Source: Desulfovibrio legallii
GTDB taxonomy: Bacteria; Desulfobacterota; Desulfovibrionia; Desulfovibrionales; Desulfovibrionaceae
DNA: 64,000 bases
Assembly: GCF_900102485.1 (NCBI RefSeq)
Contig: NZ_FNBX01000008.1
Location: 1 to 64,000, forward strand
Direction: 5' to 3'
The notes below the pieces were generated by a model. It saw nothing but the letters and a program-made list of their open reading frames with translations, was not told the origin of the DNA and searched no databases. The translations under genes were made by a program, and so were the position numbers. This document shows positions 54,645 to 63,620 of this stretch, one piece after another; position 1 is the first letter of the stretch; every line of letters begins with the position of its first letter.

Positions 54645-54790
54645 AGCGGATTAGCTTTGAGGACAGACATTCTCAAAGGTTACGGCACGCTCGTTTCGGC
54701 GCTTAACAGCGCAAATAACCTGCGCTTACGCTTCCACAGCGGGCGTCTCTCACGCAGCCGCCAGGGCATCTCAAAGTTGCCATGCTCTAA
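54642..54790 (+). repeat. TAGAGC/GCTCTA intergenic repeat, best-preserved full copy
   Basis: Begins TAGAGCGGATTAGCTTTGAG, forms a hairpin with ATTCTCAAAGG, carries ACGGCACGCTCGTTTCGGCG, CTTAACAGCGCAAATAACC, GCGCTTACGC, GCCGCCAGGGCATCTC and ends CATGCTCTA. The ends TAGAGC and GCTCTA are inverted repeats. The first three bases are the nitroreductase stop codon. Confidence 0.88.
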
Positions 54791-54797
54791 AAACGCA

Positions 54798-54872
54798 GCT
54801 TACCCTTGAGGACCGCACGCCCTCAAGGGTAAGCAGGACGCCCGCTTCCGGCGCTGAACCGTGCAGCAAAGC
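54798..54872 (+). repeat. Diverged left half of the same repeat, in tandem
   Basis: GCTTACCCTTGAGGACCGCA, a pairing CCCTCAAGGGTAAGC, then CCGGCGCTGAACCGTGCAGC follow the left-half order of the full elements at about 60 % similarity by eye. It lies directly after the full copy at 54642. The remaining 54873-55362 shows no gene I can support. Confidence 0.5.
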
Positions 54873-55362
54873 AGCCCGCGCGCCTTTGCGGCGTGCGGCC
54901 GCAGAAGACTGGGCAGTGGATGGCCGCCGCTTTCGGCCCAGTTTCTGCCCGGCCCCCACGGCGGCAACCGGTTCTCCACGCAGCCGGGCAGGGGGGCGCA
55001 AAAAGAGCCGGACGCCCGCCGATCGCGCGCGCGGGGCCGTCGCCCTGACCCTGCGCGCCGTTTTCAGCATCGCGTCCGGCCCTGTCCGGCAGGCCCTGCG
55101 CTGTGCGCAAGGCGAAAGCCAGACGCTTGCGGATACGAAAAATCCTTCCTTCGCCCACGCCCTTCAAGCACACCTTTTGCCTCGGCGGGCAAGCCCTTCA
55201 CCCTGGCGCGCACACCGCAGTCGCGTGCGCCTATGCGACGGCCGCCTCTTGCGCAGCCGACGGAACGCATCCGGCGTAAGCCGCCCTGCCAGAAGCCGCC
55301 AACGCGCCCAGTGGACAGCCGCCCTTGCTCAGGGCTGCATGGCGCAGCTGCGGCCGGGGCTC

Positions 55363-56958
55363 TTACGCTTTTTCCTTGTTCTCGCCTTCGGACAGGGCCG
55401 AAGGCAGAAAGCGGCGGTGGTCAATGCCGTACTTCTTCATCTTGTAATAGATGATCCGGTAGGTGATGCCCAGGTCGCGGGCGGCCTGGTGGATGTTGCC
55501 CCTGGCGTTTTTGAGGGCGTCCACAATAAATTCCTGTTCCATGCGGGCGATGGTTTCCGTAAAGCCCAGGGAATCCGCCGTGCGGCCCGTGCTGCTGCTC
55601 TCGGCGCTCTGCAGGGTGCTGGGCAGGTGGTGGGCGCGCAGCACGGCGTCGTCGCAGATGAGCACAGCGCGTTCCACCACGTTTTTCAGCTCGCGCACGT
55701 TGCCGGGCCAGTGGTATTGCAGCAGAAGGTCGATGGCCGGGGTGGAAATGCGCCGCACCGGACGGTTGTACTCCTTGCTGAACATCTGCAGGAAGTGTTC
55801 GGTCAGGGGCAGGATGTCCTCGGGCCGCTCCCGCAGGGGGGGGATGAACACAGGGAAGACGTTGATGCGGTAGTAAAGATCCTCGCGAAACTGCCCCTGC
55901 TCCACCAGGTCTTCCAGCGGCCGGTTGGTGGCGCAGACCAGGCGCACATCCACCTTATAACGGCGCTCGTCGCCCAGGGGCTGGATTTCGCCTTCCTGCA
56001 GGGCGCGCAGCACCTTGGCCTGGGCCGTCAGGGAAAGGTCGCCGATCTCGTCCAGAAAAAGCGTGCCCTTGTCCGCCTGGCGGAAGAGGCCCGCGCGGTT
56101 CTGCACCGCGCCGGTAAAGGCCCCTTTGCGCCAGCCGAACAGCTCCCCCTCAATGAGCTCTGCGGGCAGGGCCGCACAGTTGAGCATGACCAGGGGCTGG
56201 GCCCGGCGGGGGCTGGCCGCGTGCAGGGCCTGGGCCATAAGCTCCTTGCCCACGCCCGATTCGCCCCGCAGCAGCACCGTGGCCCGGCTGGCCCCGGCCT
56301 GGGTCAGGCGGCGCAGCACATGCCGCAGACTCTTGGAATTGGCTATGACCGAGGAAGGCGTGCCGCTGACCAGAGGTTCGTCCGGCAGCATGCAGAAGTG
56401 CTGTCGGGCCAGCTCTTCCTGCAGGCGGGCCACCTGGCGGCCCACCAGGGTGGCCACGGTTTCCAGGAAGCGGCAGCGTAGGTCCAGCTCTTCCTGCGGG
56501 GCCGTGGGCGTATCCGCGCTGAGGGTGCCGATCACTTCAATGCGGTCGGCGTTGTCCACGCGCACGGGCACGCTGATGAAGGCCAGGCGGGCCATTTCTT
56601 CTTCGCTGCGGCCGAACAGGCGGTTCTGAAAATCCTCCCGGCCCTGCATGCAGGGCACCACAATGGGCTTGCCCTCGGCAAAGACCTGCCCGGTAATGCC
56701 GGAACCGGGCGCGTAGGCCGCTTCGGGCGCGTCGGCCTGGCCGTAGGAAAGGGAAAGCCGCAGCTCGCCGCTTTCCGGATCCTGCACCACGATGTGGGGG
56801 CGGTCAAAATGCATGTCCTCGGCCAGAGCCGTGAGCAGCTCCTGCAAAGAATCGCGGAAAGAATGGCCAGGGGCCAGGGCCGCCAGCACCCGGTTCAGGG
56901 TGTCCAGGCACTGGCCCGTGCCCATAAAGGTATTGGCAAAAGGCTGTCGGTCGTTCAT
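55363..56958 (-). CDS. Sigma-54-dependent transcriptional activator with GAF domain
   Basis: The 531 residues have an N-terminal GAF-like sensory domain (about 20-170), an AAA+ domain with Walker A GESGVGKELMAQ (about 228) and GAFTGA (about 278) for sigma-54 contact, and a Fis-type helix-turn-helix at the end (about 480-520, GNIHQAARDLGITYRIIYYKM). The architecture is NifA/NorR-like. The ligand and target are unknown; a tightly coupled SPFH gene suggests self-contained regulation. Its start overlaps the upstream gene's stop by 4 bp (ATGA). Confidence 0.88.
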   Translation of the reverse strand: MNDRQPFANTFMGTGQCLDTLNRVLAALAPGHSFRDSLQELLTALAEDMHFDRPHIVVQDPESGELRLSLSYGQADAPEAAYAPGSGITGQVFAEGKPIVVPCMQGREDFQNRLFGRSEEEMARLAFISVPVRVDNADRIEVIGTLSADTPTAPQEELDLRCRFLETVATLVGRQVARLQEELARQHFCMLPDEPLVSGTPSSVIANSKSLRHVLRRLTQAGASRATVLLRGESGVGKELMAQALHAASPRRAQPLVMLNCAALPAELIEGELFGWRKGAFTGAVQNRAGLFRQADKGTLFLDEIGDLSLTAQAKVLRALQEGEIQPLGDERRYKVDVRLVCATNRPLEDLVEQGQFREDLYYRINVFPVFIPPLRERPEDILPLTEHFLQMFSKEYNRPVRRISTPAIDLLLQYHWPGNVRELKNVVERAVLICDDAVLRAHHLPSTLQSAESSSTGRTADSLGFTETIARMEQEFIVDALKNARGNIHQAARDLGITYRIIYYKMKKYGIDHRRFLPSALSEGENKEKA

Positions 56959-57926
56959 GAAGCTGCGTGCTCGCCGGAGCCCGGCCTGGCGGCCAGCCCC
57001 CGACCCGGTTTGATGATGCCGCTCACGGCGGCCACCATGCCCGCGGCATCGGCGATGTCGGCGGGGATGATCAGACTGGTGCCCTCGCGGGCCAGACGCC
57101 CGAACTGGTCAATGTAGGCCTCGGCCAGGCGCAGCTGGGCCGCGGCCACGGGGTCGTCGCCCAACTGGCCCGCCACAATGCGCAGGCCCTCGGCCGTGGC
57201 CGTGGCCACGGTGCGGATCTGGGCGGCCTGGCCTTCGGCCTGGTTCATAAGCGACTGCTTTTCGCCTTCAGACTGCGCAATGGCCGCAGCCTTGGCCCCT
57301 TCGGCCAGGTTGATGCGCGCCTGCATCTCGCCCTCGGACTGCGCAATGGCCGCCCGTTTTTCCCTTTCGGCGCGCATCTGCTTTTCCATGGCCTCCATGA
57401 CCGTCACGGGCGGCGTAATGTCGCGGATCTCGTAGCGCAGCACCTTCACGCCCCAGGGCGCGGCGGCGGCGTCCAGGGCCTCCACCACTTCCTGGTTGAT
57501 GCGGGTGCGCTCTTCAAAGGTTTTGTCCAGCTCCAGCTTGCCGATAACCGAGCGCAACGAGGTCTGGGCCAGCTGGATGGCCCCCCATTCGTAGTCCGAA
57601 ATGCCGTAGGCGGATTTCTCCGGCGTGATGATCTGCAGATAGAGCACGCCGTCAATGTCCACGCTCACGTTGTCTCTGGTGATGCAGGTCTGTTTGGGCA
57701 CGTCCAGCACCTGCTCCTTGAGGCTGCGGCGGTAGGCGATGACGTCCACAAAGGGCACCAGCAGGTGGAAGCCCGCGTAGAGCACCTTGTGGAATTTGCC
57801 CAGGCGCTCCACCACATAGGCCGACTGATTGGGCGCGACAACAGCGCTCTTGACCAGCGCAATGACCACCAGCACGGCCAGCAGAACCAGCCAGCCGTAT
57901 TCCGTCACAAATGTTTGCATAGGCAC
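56955..57926 (-). CDS. SPFH/stomatin-family membrane protein (QmcA-like)
   Basis: The 323-residue protein has one N-terminal membrane segment (about 7-27), the SPFH/Band-7 domain (about 30-190, LEQVLDVPKQTCITRDNVSVDIDGVLYL near the start) and an Ala/Glu-rich coiled coil with repeats of AIAQSEGE. QmcA/stomatin proteins form oligomeric rings at membranes and affect FtsH proteases or stress responses. The 158-bp gap to nfeD, its usual partner, has a dispersed repeat fragment. Start ATG follows GAGGTG. Confidence 0.9.
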   Translation of the reverse strand: MPMQTFVTEYGWLVLLAVLVVIALVKSAVVAPNQSAYVVERLGKFHKVLYAGFHLLVPFVDVIAYRRSLKEQVLDVPKQTCITRDNVSVDIDGVLYLQIITPEKSAYGISDYEWGAIQLAQTSLRSVIGKLELDKTFEERTRINQEVVEALDAAAAPWGVKVLRYEIRDITPPVTVMEAMEKQMRAEREKRAAIAQSEGEMQARINLAEGAKAAAIAQSEGEKQSLMNQAEGQAAQIRTVATATAEGLRIVAGQLGDDPVAAAQLRLAEAYIDQFGRLAREGTSLIIPADIADAAGMVAAVSGIIKPGRGLAARPGSGEHAAS

Positions 57927-58051
57927 CTCAAACGGTCAGGGGGGGGGGACGACCGTCGCAAGAGTGGGGGGAAGGGCGCACAGCGCCCAAAGCGGCGCGC
58001 TGCGGGGCGCGCCTGCGGCGTCGGCAGACGCCGGAGAAACTCCGTACAGCT

Positions 58052-58078
58052 TCGAGAAGGCCCGTTCTCAAAGGTTAA
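58052..58078 (+). repeat. Left-hairpin fragment of the TAGAGC/GCTCTA repeat
   Basis: CGAGAAGGCCCGTTCTCAAA GGTTAA resembles the GAGAAT/ATTCTC hairpin and following bases of the full elements. It lies 6 bp from the nfeD stop codon on the other strand. Confidence 0.5.
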
Positions 58079-58084
58079 AACAGC

Positions 58085-58573
58085 TTACGCGGCGTCTTTT
58101 TTGCTCGCCGCCGCGCCGGGAACAGGGGCCACGCAAAGCACCAGGCCGTTGTCGGCCTGCGCGCCCAGCACGGCCGCAGGCGCGCCTTTTTCCAGCGGCA
58201 CGGCGCTCACGGCCCGCCAGAAGCTGCCGCCAACGCTCACTTCGCCCTCCGCGCCGGGGCGCAGGGCCTTGCTCACCACGCCGCGCGCGCCGGTCAGAGG
58301 ATGGGGCGCCGGCGCGTCCTCATCGTGGGGCGCGTCCCCGGCTCTGGCCCGGCCGCCGAACACCTGCCGCAAACGCCGCCGCAGCACCGCCAGGCTGCAC
58401 AGCGCAACGGCCATAAAGACCACCAGCTGGCCGGAGAGCTCCAGCCCCAGCAAGGCGGCCAGGGCTGCCGCCCAGGCCCCCAGCCCGAAAAACAGCAGAA
58501 CCAGGGCGGGGGTCAGCAGCTCCGCCAGCAGCAGGGCCGTGCCCAGAAAAAACCAGAGCAGTGGCGCGTGCAT
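58085..58573 (-). CDS. NfeD-family membrane protein (short form)
   Basis: The 162 residues comprise two or three N-terminal hydrophobic segments (about 5-65) and a C-terminal OB-fold-like domain (about 95-150, TGARGVVSKALRPGAEGEVSVGGSFWRAVS). NfeD proteins pair with SPFH/stomatin partners. It is 158 bp upstream of the SPFH gene on the same strand, so the two probably form one operon with the sigma-54 activator. Confidence 0.82.
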   Translation of the reverse strand: MHAPLLWFFLGTALLLAELLTPALVLLFFGLGAWAAALAALLGLELSGQLVVFMAVALCSLAVLRRRLRQVFGGRARAGDAPHDEDAPAPHPLTGARGVVSKALRPGAEGEVSVGGSFWRAVSAVPLEKGAPAAVLGAQADNGLVLCVAPVPGAAASKKDAA

Positions 58574-58653
58574 AAGACGTTTATCCCCTCAGGCGACGCC
58601 GGGCGCGCCCTGAGCGTAAAAGGGACGGCGGCGGAGGCGCTCCGGCCGCTGCG

Positions 58654-59676
58654 CTACTGCCTGCGCTGCGTGCCGGGTTGTGGCTCCCGGTCAAAATCAA
58701 TGATCCGTCCCTGCAGCCAGACGTAGGCGTCCACTTCGTGCCCTGCCTCCGGCTCATAGCCGCTGCAGGCCATTTTTGAAGCGTACACGGCCAGACGCAG
58801 GGCCGGGCGGCTCTCAAAGGGGAAGCTCAGGTACAGCAGCTTGACGGGCATTTTTTCCAGCTGGCAGTCCTGCACATCTTCCACCGTGCCGCGCATCTGG
58901 TACTCGCAAAAATTTTTGCCCGGCATGATCATGTGCTTGCCGCCGATATTCACCTTCAGGGGCGGCACGTCCAGGCGCTCCTTGCCGGGATTGGCCGCCA
59001 GCCAGGCCGCCGCGTGGGCCTCAAACTGCGGGCCCCTGGTGATGGTGATCTCGTCCAGCAGGGCCCGACGCAGGCCGTAAGCCAGCCCGGCCAGCAAAAA
59101 GGTGTGCGTCACCCCTGCGGTCAGGTCGTCCCTGTCCCGCCCGTACAGCGGATCATAGAACCACATGGGGTTCCTGCCTTCCAGCATGCTCACGGCCACA
59201 TTGGCGTCCACGCCCGTTTTCCAGGGGTGGACGTCTTCCACAGTAAGGTCGTTGGGCAGGCCGTCAAGCAGCGGCGCGGCCGAAACCGGGCGCAGCTTGC
59301 CGCCCTCTTCCCCGGCCACCAGCACCGCAGCCCGCACGGGCTGGTCCTGCGGCCAGGCCAGCAGCACATGGTCCTGGCCTTCCCGCTTCCACTGCCAGGC
59401 CGGGCGCGTGCCGCCCTCGTGCATGACCGTGGCCGCAATCTGCCCCATGACGGCTTCCGGGTTCTGCCCCGTCAGCACGGCCCAGGCATCGCCCAGCGTT
59501 TCCGTATGCGCGCGGTTGGCCGCCATAAGCCGGGCCCGCACTTCTTCTTCCGTGGGGCCCTGGTCCGCCAAAGGCTCGCCCTGCGCGTCCACCCGCACCC
59601 ACTCTTCGGCTTCCGGCGCGCCCGCAGCGGCGTCCGCCGGGGCAGCGGCAGAATCTTTTGCTGTTTTTTTGACCAT
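58654..59676 (-). CDS. Conserved hypothetical soluble protein
   Basis: I do not recognise a family for this 340-residue protein. The N-terminus is Ala/Lys/Asp-rich and probably disordered (about 1-45). The rest has regular alpha/beta-like composition, with conserved-looking segments WYDPLYGRDRDDLTAG-type (actual MWFYDPLYGRDRDDL), KVNIGGKHMIMPGKNF and MPVKLLYLSFPF. No membrane segment or signal peptide is seen. ATG at 59676 is chosen because AAGGA is spaced 8 nt upstream; an earlier ATG is too close. A hairpin repeat lies just upstream. Confidence 0.6.
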   Translation of the reverse strand: MVKKTAKDSAAAPADAAAGAPEAEEWVRVDAQGEPLADQGPTEEEVRARLMAANRAHTETLGDAWAVLTGQNPEAVMGQIAATVMHEGGTRPAWQWKREGQDHVLLAWPQDQPVRAAVLVAGEEGGKLRPVSAAPLLDGLPNDLTVEDVHPWKTGVDANVAVSMLEGRNPMWFYDPLYGRDRDDLTAGVTHTFLLAGLAYGLRRALLDEITITRGPQFEAHAAAWLAANPGKERLDVPPLKVNIGGKHMIMPGKNFCEYQMRGTVEDVQDCQLEKMPVKLLYLSFPFESRPALRLAVYASKMACSGYEPEAGHEVDAYVWLQGRIIDFDREPQPGTQRRQ

Positions 59677-59710
59677 ATGCGTCATCCTTGTGGTCAGGGC
59701 GGGGAATCCT

Positions 59711-59783
59711 GGGCAGGGAGGGAAAACTTTTGTTCAAAAAAGTTCCCTTCCCCCCGCTCCCCATCCTTCAAAAAACTTTCCTT
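59711..59783 (+). repeat. Hairpin repeat, copy C (between pnp and the hypothetical gene)
   Basis: An imperfect stem (about 59711-59733 with 59735-59756) has the AACTTTTGT core with A-rich loop side and the tail CCCCATCCTTCAAAAAACTT. A GCGCCGGGCGTACC module follows at about 59796-59809. Unlike copies A and B, it lies upstream of a gene on the other strand, so it does not end a plus-strand gene here. Confidence 0.7.
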
Positions 59784-59877
59784 TCGCCGGGAACGCGCCG
59801 GGCGTACCCTGGATGCTCGAAGGCGCGCGCCGTGCGGCAAGGGCGGGGCCCAAAGCCGCACGGCCTTCAAAGGGTCA

Positions 59878-59897
59878 GGGGGCGGCGCGCCGCCCCC
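59878..59897 (-). other. 20-bp GC palindrome after the pnp stop
   Basis: GGGGGCGGCGCGCCGCCCCC is a perfect self-complement 8 bp downstream of pnp on the minus strand. It lacks a T-run, so it is at best a stabilising 3' hairpin rather than a proven terminator. Confidence 0.5.
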
Positions 59898-59905
59898 GTC
59901 GTGTC

Positions 59906-62140
59906 CTAGCGGTCGCCGCGCGGGGGGCGACGGTCGCGACCGCCGCGATCACCGCGGTCGTGCCGGTCGCGGGGGCCGCGGTCCGAGCGGGGCGGACGGG
60001 CCGTTTCCTCCGGGTTCCAGGGGTGGCCCTGTTCCTCCAGCAGCACGGCCTTGCGGCTGGCGCGGATGCGGTCGCCGTTGATCTCAATGACCTTAACCAG
60101 CATGTCTTCGCCCAGATGCGCCACGTCGCCGGGCTGCTCCACGCGCTTCACGTCCAGTTGCGAAACGTGCACCAGGGCCTCCACATTGGGCAGCACTTCC
60201 ACGATGACGCCGATCTCCATGATCTTGCGCACCTTGGCCATGTAGTTCTTGCCCAGATCCGGACGCTGGTCGTAGTAGGAGACCATCTCGCGGGCTTTTT
60301 CCAGGGCTTCCGCCGTGGGCGCGAAGATGGACACCCGGCCAGAATCCTCAATATCCACGGAAGCGCCCGTGGCCGCGGTGATGGCCTTGATGTTCTTGCC
60401 GCCGGGGCCGATGATCAGCCGGATGATGTCAGGGTTGACAAAAACCTCGGCGTGCTGCGGGGCAAAGCGCGAAAGCTCCTTGCGCGGCTCGGCGATGGCC
60501 CGGGCCATTTCGTCCAGGATGTGCTGCCGGGCCTCGTGGGCCTGGCGCATGGCGGCGCGCATGATCTCCGTGGTCAGGCCCGTGACCTTGATGTCCATCT
60601 GCACGCCGGTGACGCCATCGGCCGTGCCGGCGATCTTGAAGTCCATGTCGCCCAGGGCGTCTTCGTCGCCCAGGATGTCGGTAAGCACGATGTACTTATC
60701 CCCTTCCTTAATAAGGCCCATGGCCACACCGGCCACAGGGGCGCTCACGGGAACGCCCGCGTCCATAAGGGAGAGGGAGCCGCCGCAGACCGCAGCCATG
60801 GAGGACGAACCGTTGGATTCCATGGTTTCCGCCACCACGCGCAGGGTGAAGGGGAAGTCCTCGGGGGCGGGCAGCACGGGCCGCAGGGATTTTTCCGCCA
60901 GAGCGCCGTGGCCGATTTCACGCCGGGAAACGCGCACGGGCTTCACCTCGCCCACGCAGAAAGGCGGGAAGTTGTAGTGCAGCATAAAGCGCTTGGTCAC
61001 GTCGCCGGTGAGGGAATCCATGCGCTGCTCGTCCGTGGAGGAGCCCAGGGTGGTCACCACCAGAGACTTGGTTTCGCCCCGGCGGAACAGGGCCGAACCG
61101 TGGGCCCGGGGCAGCACGCCGGTCTGGATCTGGATGGGCCGCACGCTCTTGGTGTCGCGGCCGTCAATGCGCGTGCCCTCGTTAACGATGCGGGCGCGCA
61201 CCAGTTTCTTTTCCTGGTCCGAAAGGATTTCGCCCACGTTCTTGAGGGCGGCCTCGTTATCGGCCCAGGCCGGGTCGTTGCGCAGATTTTCCGCCACTTT
61301 TTCCTTAATGGCCTTGCGGGCCTCCTTACGGGGCAGCTTGTCGGGCACGCGCAGGGCTTCTTCCAGCCCGGCGGCCAGGGCCAGCTCCCGCACGCGGGCC
61401 ACCAGCACGGGGTCTTCGTCGTGCGGGGTGAAGGCCATTTTCTCCTTGCCCGCCAGCTCGCGCAGCTTGAGCTGCGCGGCCACCAGGGGCTGGATCTGCT
61501 GCCGGCCCCATTCCAGGGCGTCGATAATCACGTCTTCGGCCACAAAGCGGGCGTCGCCCTCCACCATGGTCAGGGCGTCGCCTGAGGCGGCAAAGATGAG
61601 GTTGATGTCGCTCTGGGCCTGCTGCTCAAAGGAAGGGTTGAGCACAAACTGGCCGTTGACGCGGCCCACGCGCCCGCCGGCCACCGGCCCGGCAAAGGGC
61701 AGGGGCGAGAGCATGAGCGCGGCCGAAGCGCCGGTCAGGGCCAGCACGTCCGATTCGTTCTCCTGATCCGCAGAGATGACGTTGGCCAGCACCTGCACGT
61801 CCTCATGAAGACCCTTGGGGAACAAAGGACGGATGGGCCGGTCGATAAGCCGCGAAACCAGCGTCTCGCGCTCCGAAGGACGGCCGATTTCCCGACGGAA
61901 AAAGCTGCCGGGGATGCGCCCGGCGGCGTACATTTTTTCGGAATACTCCACCGTAAGGGGGAAGAAGCCCTTGTCAAACTCCAGCGGCTGGGAGCACACG
62001 GTGACCAGCACCACGGTGCCGCCGCACTGCACCCACACGGCGCCGTGGGCCTGATTGGCCAGGCGGCCTGTTTCCAGAATAATTTCTTTGCCGCCCACCT
62101 GGGCCGTGACCCGCGTGGGATTAAAAATGTCTTGTTGCAT
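59906..62140 (-). CDS. pnp: Polyribonucleotide nucleotidyltransferase
   Basis: PNPase degrades RNA 3' to 5' by phosphorolysis. The 744 residues have two RNase PH domains (about 1-230 and 315-550; FFRREIGRPSERETL, ISADQENESDVLALTG, FPPFCVGEV, LTDILGDEDALGDMDFK), then KH (IIGPGGKNIKAI) and S1 domains. The last ~30 residues are an unusual Arg/Asp/Gly-rich tail. ATG chosen after AAGGAACGTT. It follows rpsO by 163 bp, the common rpsO-pnp arrangement. Confidence 0.97.
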   Translation of the reverse strand: MQQDIFNPTRVTAQVGGKEIILETGRLANQAHGAVWVQCGGTVVLVTVCSQPLEFDKGFFPLTVEYSEKMYAAGRIPGSFFRREIGRPSERETLVSRLIDRPIRPLFPKGLHEDVQVLANVISADQENESDVLALTGASAALMLSPLPFAGPVAGGRVGRVNGQFVLNPSFEQQAQSDINLIFAASGDALTMVEGDARFVAEDVIIDALEWGRQQIQPLVAAQLKLRELAGKEKMAFTPHDEDPVLVARVRELALAAGLEEALRVPDKLPRKEARKAIKEKVAENLRNDPAWADNEAALKNVGEILSDQEKKLVRARIVNEGTRIDGRDTKSVRPIQIQTGVLPRAHGSALFRRGETKSLVVTTLGSSTDEQRMDSLTGDVTKRFMLHYNFPPFCVGEVKPVRVSRREIGHGALAEKSLRPVLPAPEDFPFTLRVVAETMESNGSSSMAAVCGGSLSLMDAGVPVSAPVAGVAMGLIKEGDKYIVLTDILGDEDALGDMDFKIAGTADGVTGVQMDIKVTGLTTEIMRAAMRQAHEARQHILDEMARAIAEPRKELSRFAPQHAEVFVNPDIIRLIIGPGGKNIKAITAATGASVDIEDSGRVSIFAPTAEALEKAREMVSYYDQRPDLGKNYMAKVRKIMEIGVIVEVLPNVEALVHVSQLDVKRVEQPGDVAHLGEDMLVKVIEINGDRIRASRKAVLLEEQGHPWNPEETARPPRSDRGPRDRHDRGDRGGRDRRPPRGDR

Positions 62141-62262
62141 AACGTTCCTTTGCACTGGCGAAGGGGATTCCGGCAAAAGCGGGCAGAGCCGCGCCCTGCC
62201 TGATTTTCCCGGACCCCCCTTCCTTGGCGATGTTAGCCCCTTGCGGGGCGTTGCACGACACT

Positions 62263-62297
62263 GCGGGGGAGCCCCGGCGCAACCGGAGCCCCCCCGC
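62263..62297 (-). promoter_or_regulatory. rpsO-pnp intergenic hairpin
   Basis: A 15-bp stem (62263-62277 with 62283-62297) with two mismatches and a 5-nt loop lies just after rpsO. Without a T-run it may be an RNase III or attenuation site in the rpsO-pnp leader, as known in E. coli; this is an inference. Confidence 0.4.
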
Positions 62298-62303
62298 GCC
62301 GCG

Positions 62304-62573
62304 TCACTTGCGCAGACCGAGCTTCTCGATCAGCGCGCGGTAACGCTGCACGTCTTTCTTCTTCAGGTAATTGAGAATGTTGCGACGGCGGCCCACCAGC
62401 TTGAGCAGGCCCGTGCGGGAATGGAAGTCCTTTTTGTGCTCTTTGAAGTGCCCGGTAAGGCCCTCAATGCGCGCGGTGAGCAGGGCCACCTGCACTTCGG
62501 GGGAGCCGGTATCGCCTTCGTGTTTAGCGTGGGCTTCAATAACCGTTTTTTTCGCTTCAGCATCCATTGCCAC
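62304..62573 (-). CDS. rpsO: 30S ribosomal protein S15
   Basis: S15 binds 16S rRNA early in 30S assembly. [22 protein letters not shown] and [21 protein letters not shown] are diagnostic. I start at GTG (62573), because AAGGAG precedes it by 7 nt and gives 89 residues, the E. coli length; an ATG two codons later is the alternative. It lies between truB and pnp. Confidence 0.96.
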   Translation of the reverse strand: MAMDAEAKKTVIEAHAKHEGDTGSPEVQVALLTARIEGLTGHFKEHKKDFHSRTGLLKLVGRRRNILNYLKKKDVQRYRALIEKLGLRK

Positions 62574-62599
62574 AGCAGTTCTCCTTGATTCTCTCAGGG

Positions 62600-63583
62600 T
62601 TAGTTCCAAAGTCCCCGCAGTACGGTCCAGCAGGGCCCGGCGGGCGTTGCCGCCCGTTGCGCCAGGGCCAGGGCCGCCCCCCGCTCCAGGAGCAGGGCGC
62701 GCTCGCCCGCGGCCCCCGCGCGGCAGGGCACGGCCACGCCGTTGCGCACCCGGGCGGCTTCGTCCGGCAGAAGCTCCACCTGCGGCCAGTGCGGCAAAGC
62801 CGCGCTCAAAGGCTGCACGCAGCCCGGCAACAAGGCGGGATTGGCCGTGAAGTCCGCCGGATCGCGGGCCAGGTCAAGACCGAAGGGGTGACTGTACTCT
62901 CGGGTCAGTTCCGTGAGCACGGCTCCGCACCCCAAGCGCGTCCCCAGGCTGTGGGCCAGGGAGCGTATATAGGTGCCGGAACTGCATGCGACCCGAAAGC
63001 GCACAAGCGGCAGGCTTACTTCGAGCGTGTCCGCCTGTGAAATTTCTATGCGTTTGACCTTGCTGGGCGCGGCAAGGCCCTTACGCGCCAGCCGGTACAG
63101 GGGCTGGCCCTCGTGCTTGGCCGCCGAATAGGGCGGCACGGCCTGCTCCGCAAGCGCGCACCAGGCGGCGATCTCCTCCCGCACCTGCGCCTCGCTCACC
63201 CCTTCCCACGGCGCTTCGGCCGTGAGCGCGCCCGTGGCGTCCCAGGTGTCCGTCGTCTGCCCCAGGCGCAACGTGCCGGAGTACACCTTGCCCCCGCCCT
63301 CCAGCAAATGGCCGGAGAGCTTGGTGGCCTGCCCCAGCAGCACCAGCAGCACGCCCGAAGCCATGGGGTCCAAGGTGCCGGCATGCCCGATCTTTTTCTG
63401 CCCCAGGCGCTTGATGGCCGTAAGACACTGGGCGGAGCTGGGCCCCGCGGGCTTGCGCAGCACCAGCACGCCGTGCAGCTGCGGCAACGGCGCGGGCGCG
63501 CGGCCCGCCGCCTTCCGGGCTGGGGCGGCCGCCGGCAAAGAATCCTTGCGGGGGGCAGCCGAAGCCGCCGTTACATCCGTCAT
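62600..63583 (-). CDS. truB: tRNA pseudouridine-55 synthase
   Basis: TruB makes pseudouridine 55 in the T-loop of tRNAs. The N-terminal motif [14 protein letters not shown] and [19 protein letters not shown], with the catalytic Asp in the GTLDP motif, are clear; [15 protein letters not shown] is another family motif. The 327 residues include an Ala/Pro-rich N-terminal extension (about 1-35) and a C-terminal PUA-like region. The start at ATG 63583 follows AAGGTGG by about 10 nt; TTG at 63592 is the alternative. It lies 37 bp after the partial nrnA-like gene. Confidence 0.94.
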   Translation of the reverse strand: MTDVTAASAAPRKDSLPAAAPARKAAGRAPAPLPQLHGVLVLRKPAGPSSAQCLTAIKRLGQKKIGHAGTLDPMASGVLLVLLGQATKLSGHLLEGGGKVYSGTLRLGQTTDTWDATGALTAEAPWEGVSEAQVREEIAAWCALAEQAVPPYSAAKHEGQPLYRLARKGLAAPSKVKRIEISQADTLEVSLPLVRFRVACSSGTYIRSLAHSLGTRLGCGAVLTELTREYSHPFGLDLARDPADFTANPALLPGCVQPLSAALPHWPQVELLPDEAARVRNGVAVPCRAGAAGERALLLERGAALALAQRAATPAGPCWTVLRGLWN

Positions 63584-63620
63584 ACGCAACAATCCACCTT
63601 ACCCGCAGCGCCGAAGCAAG

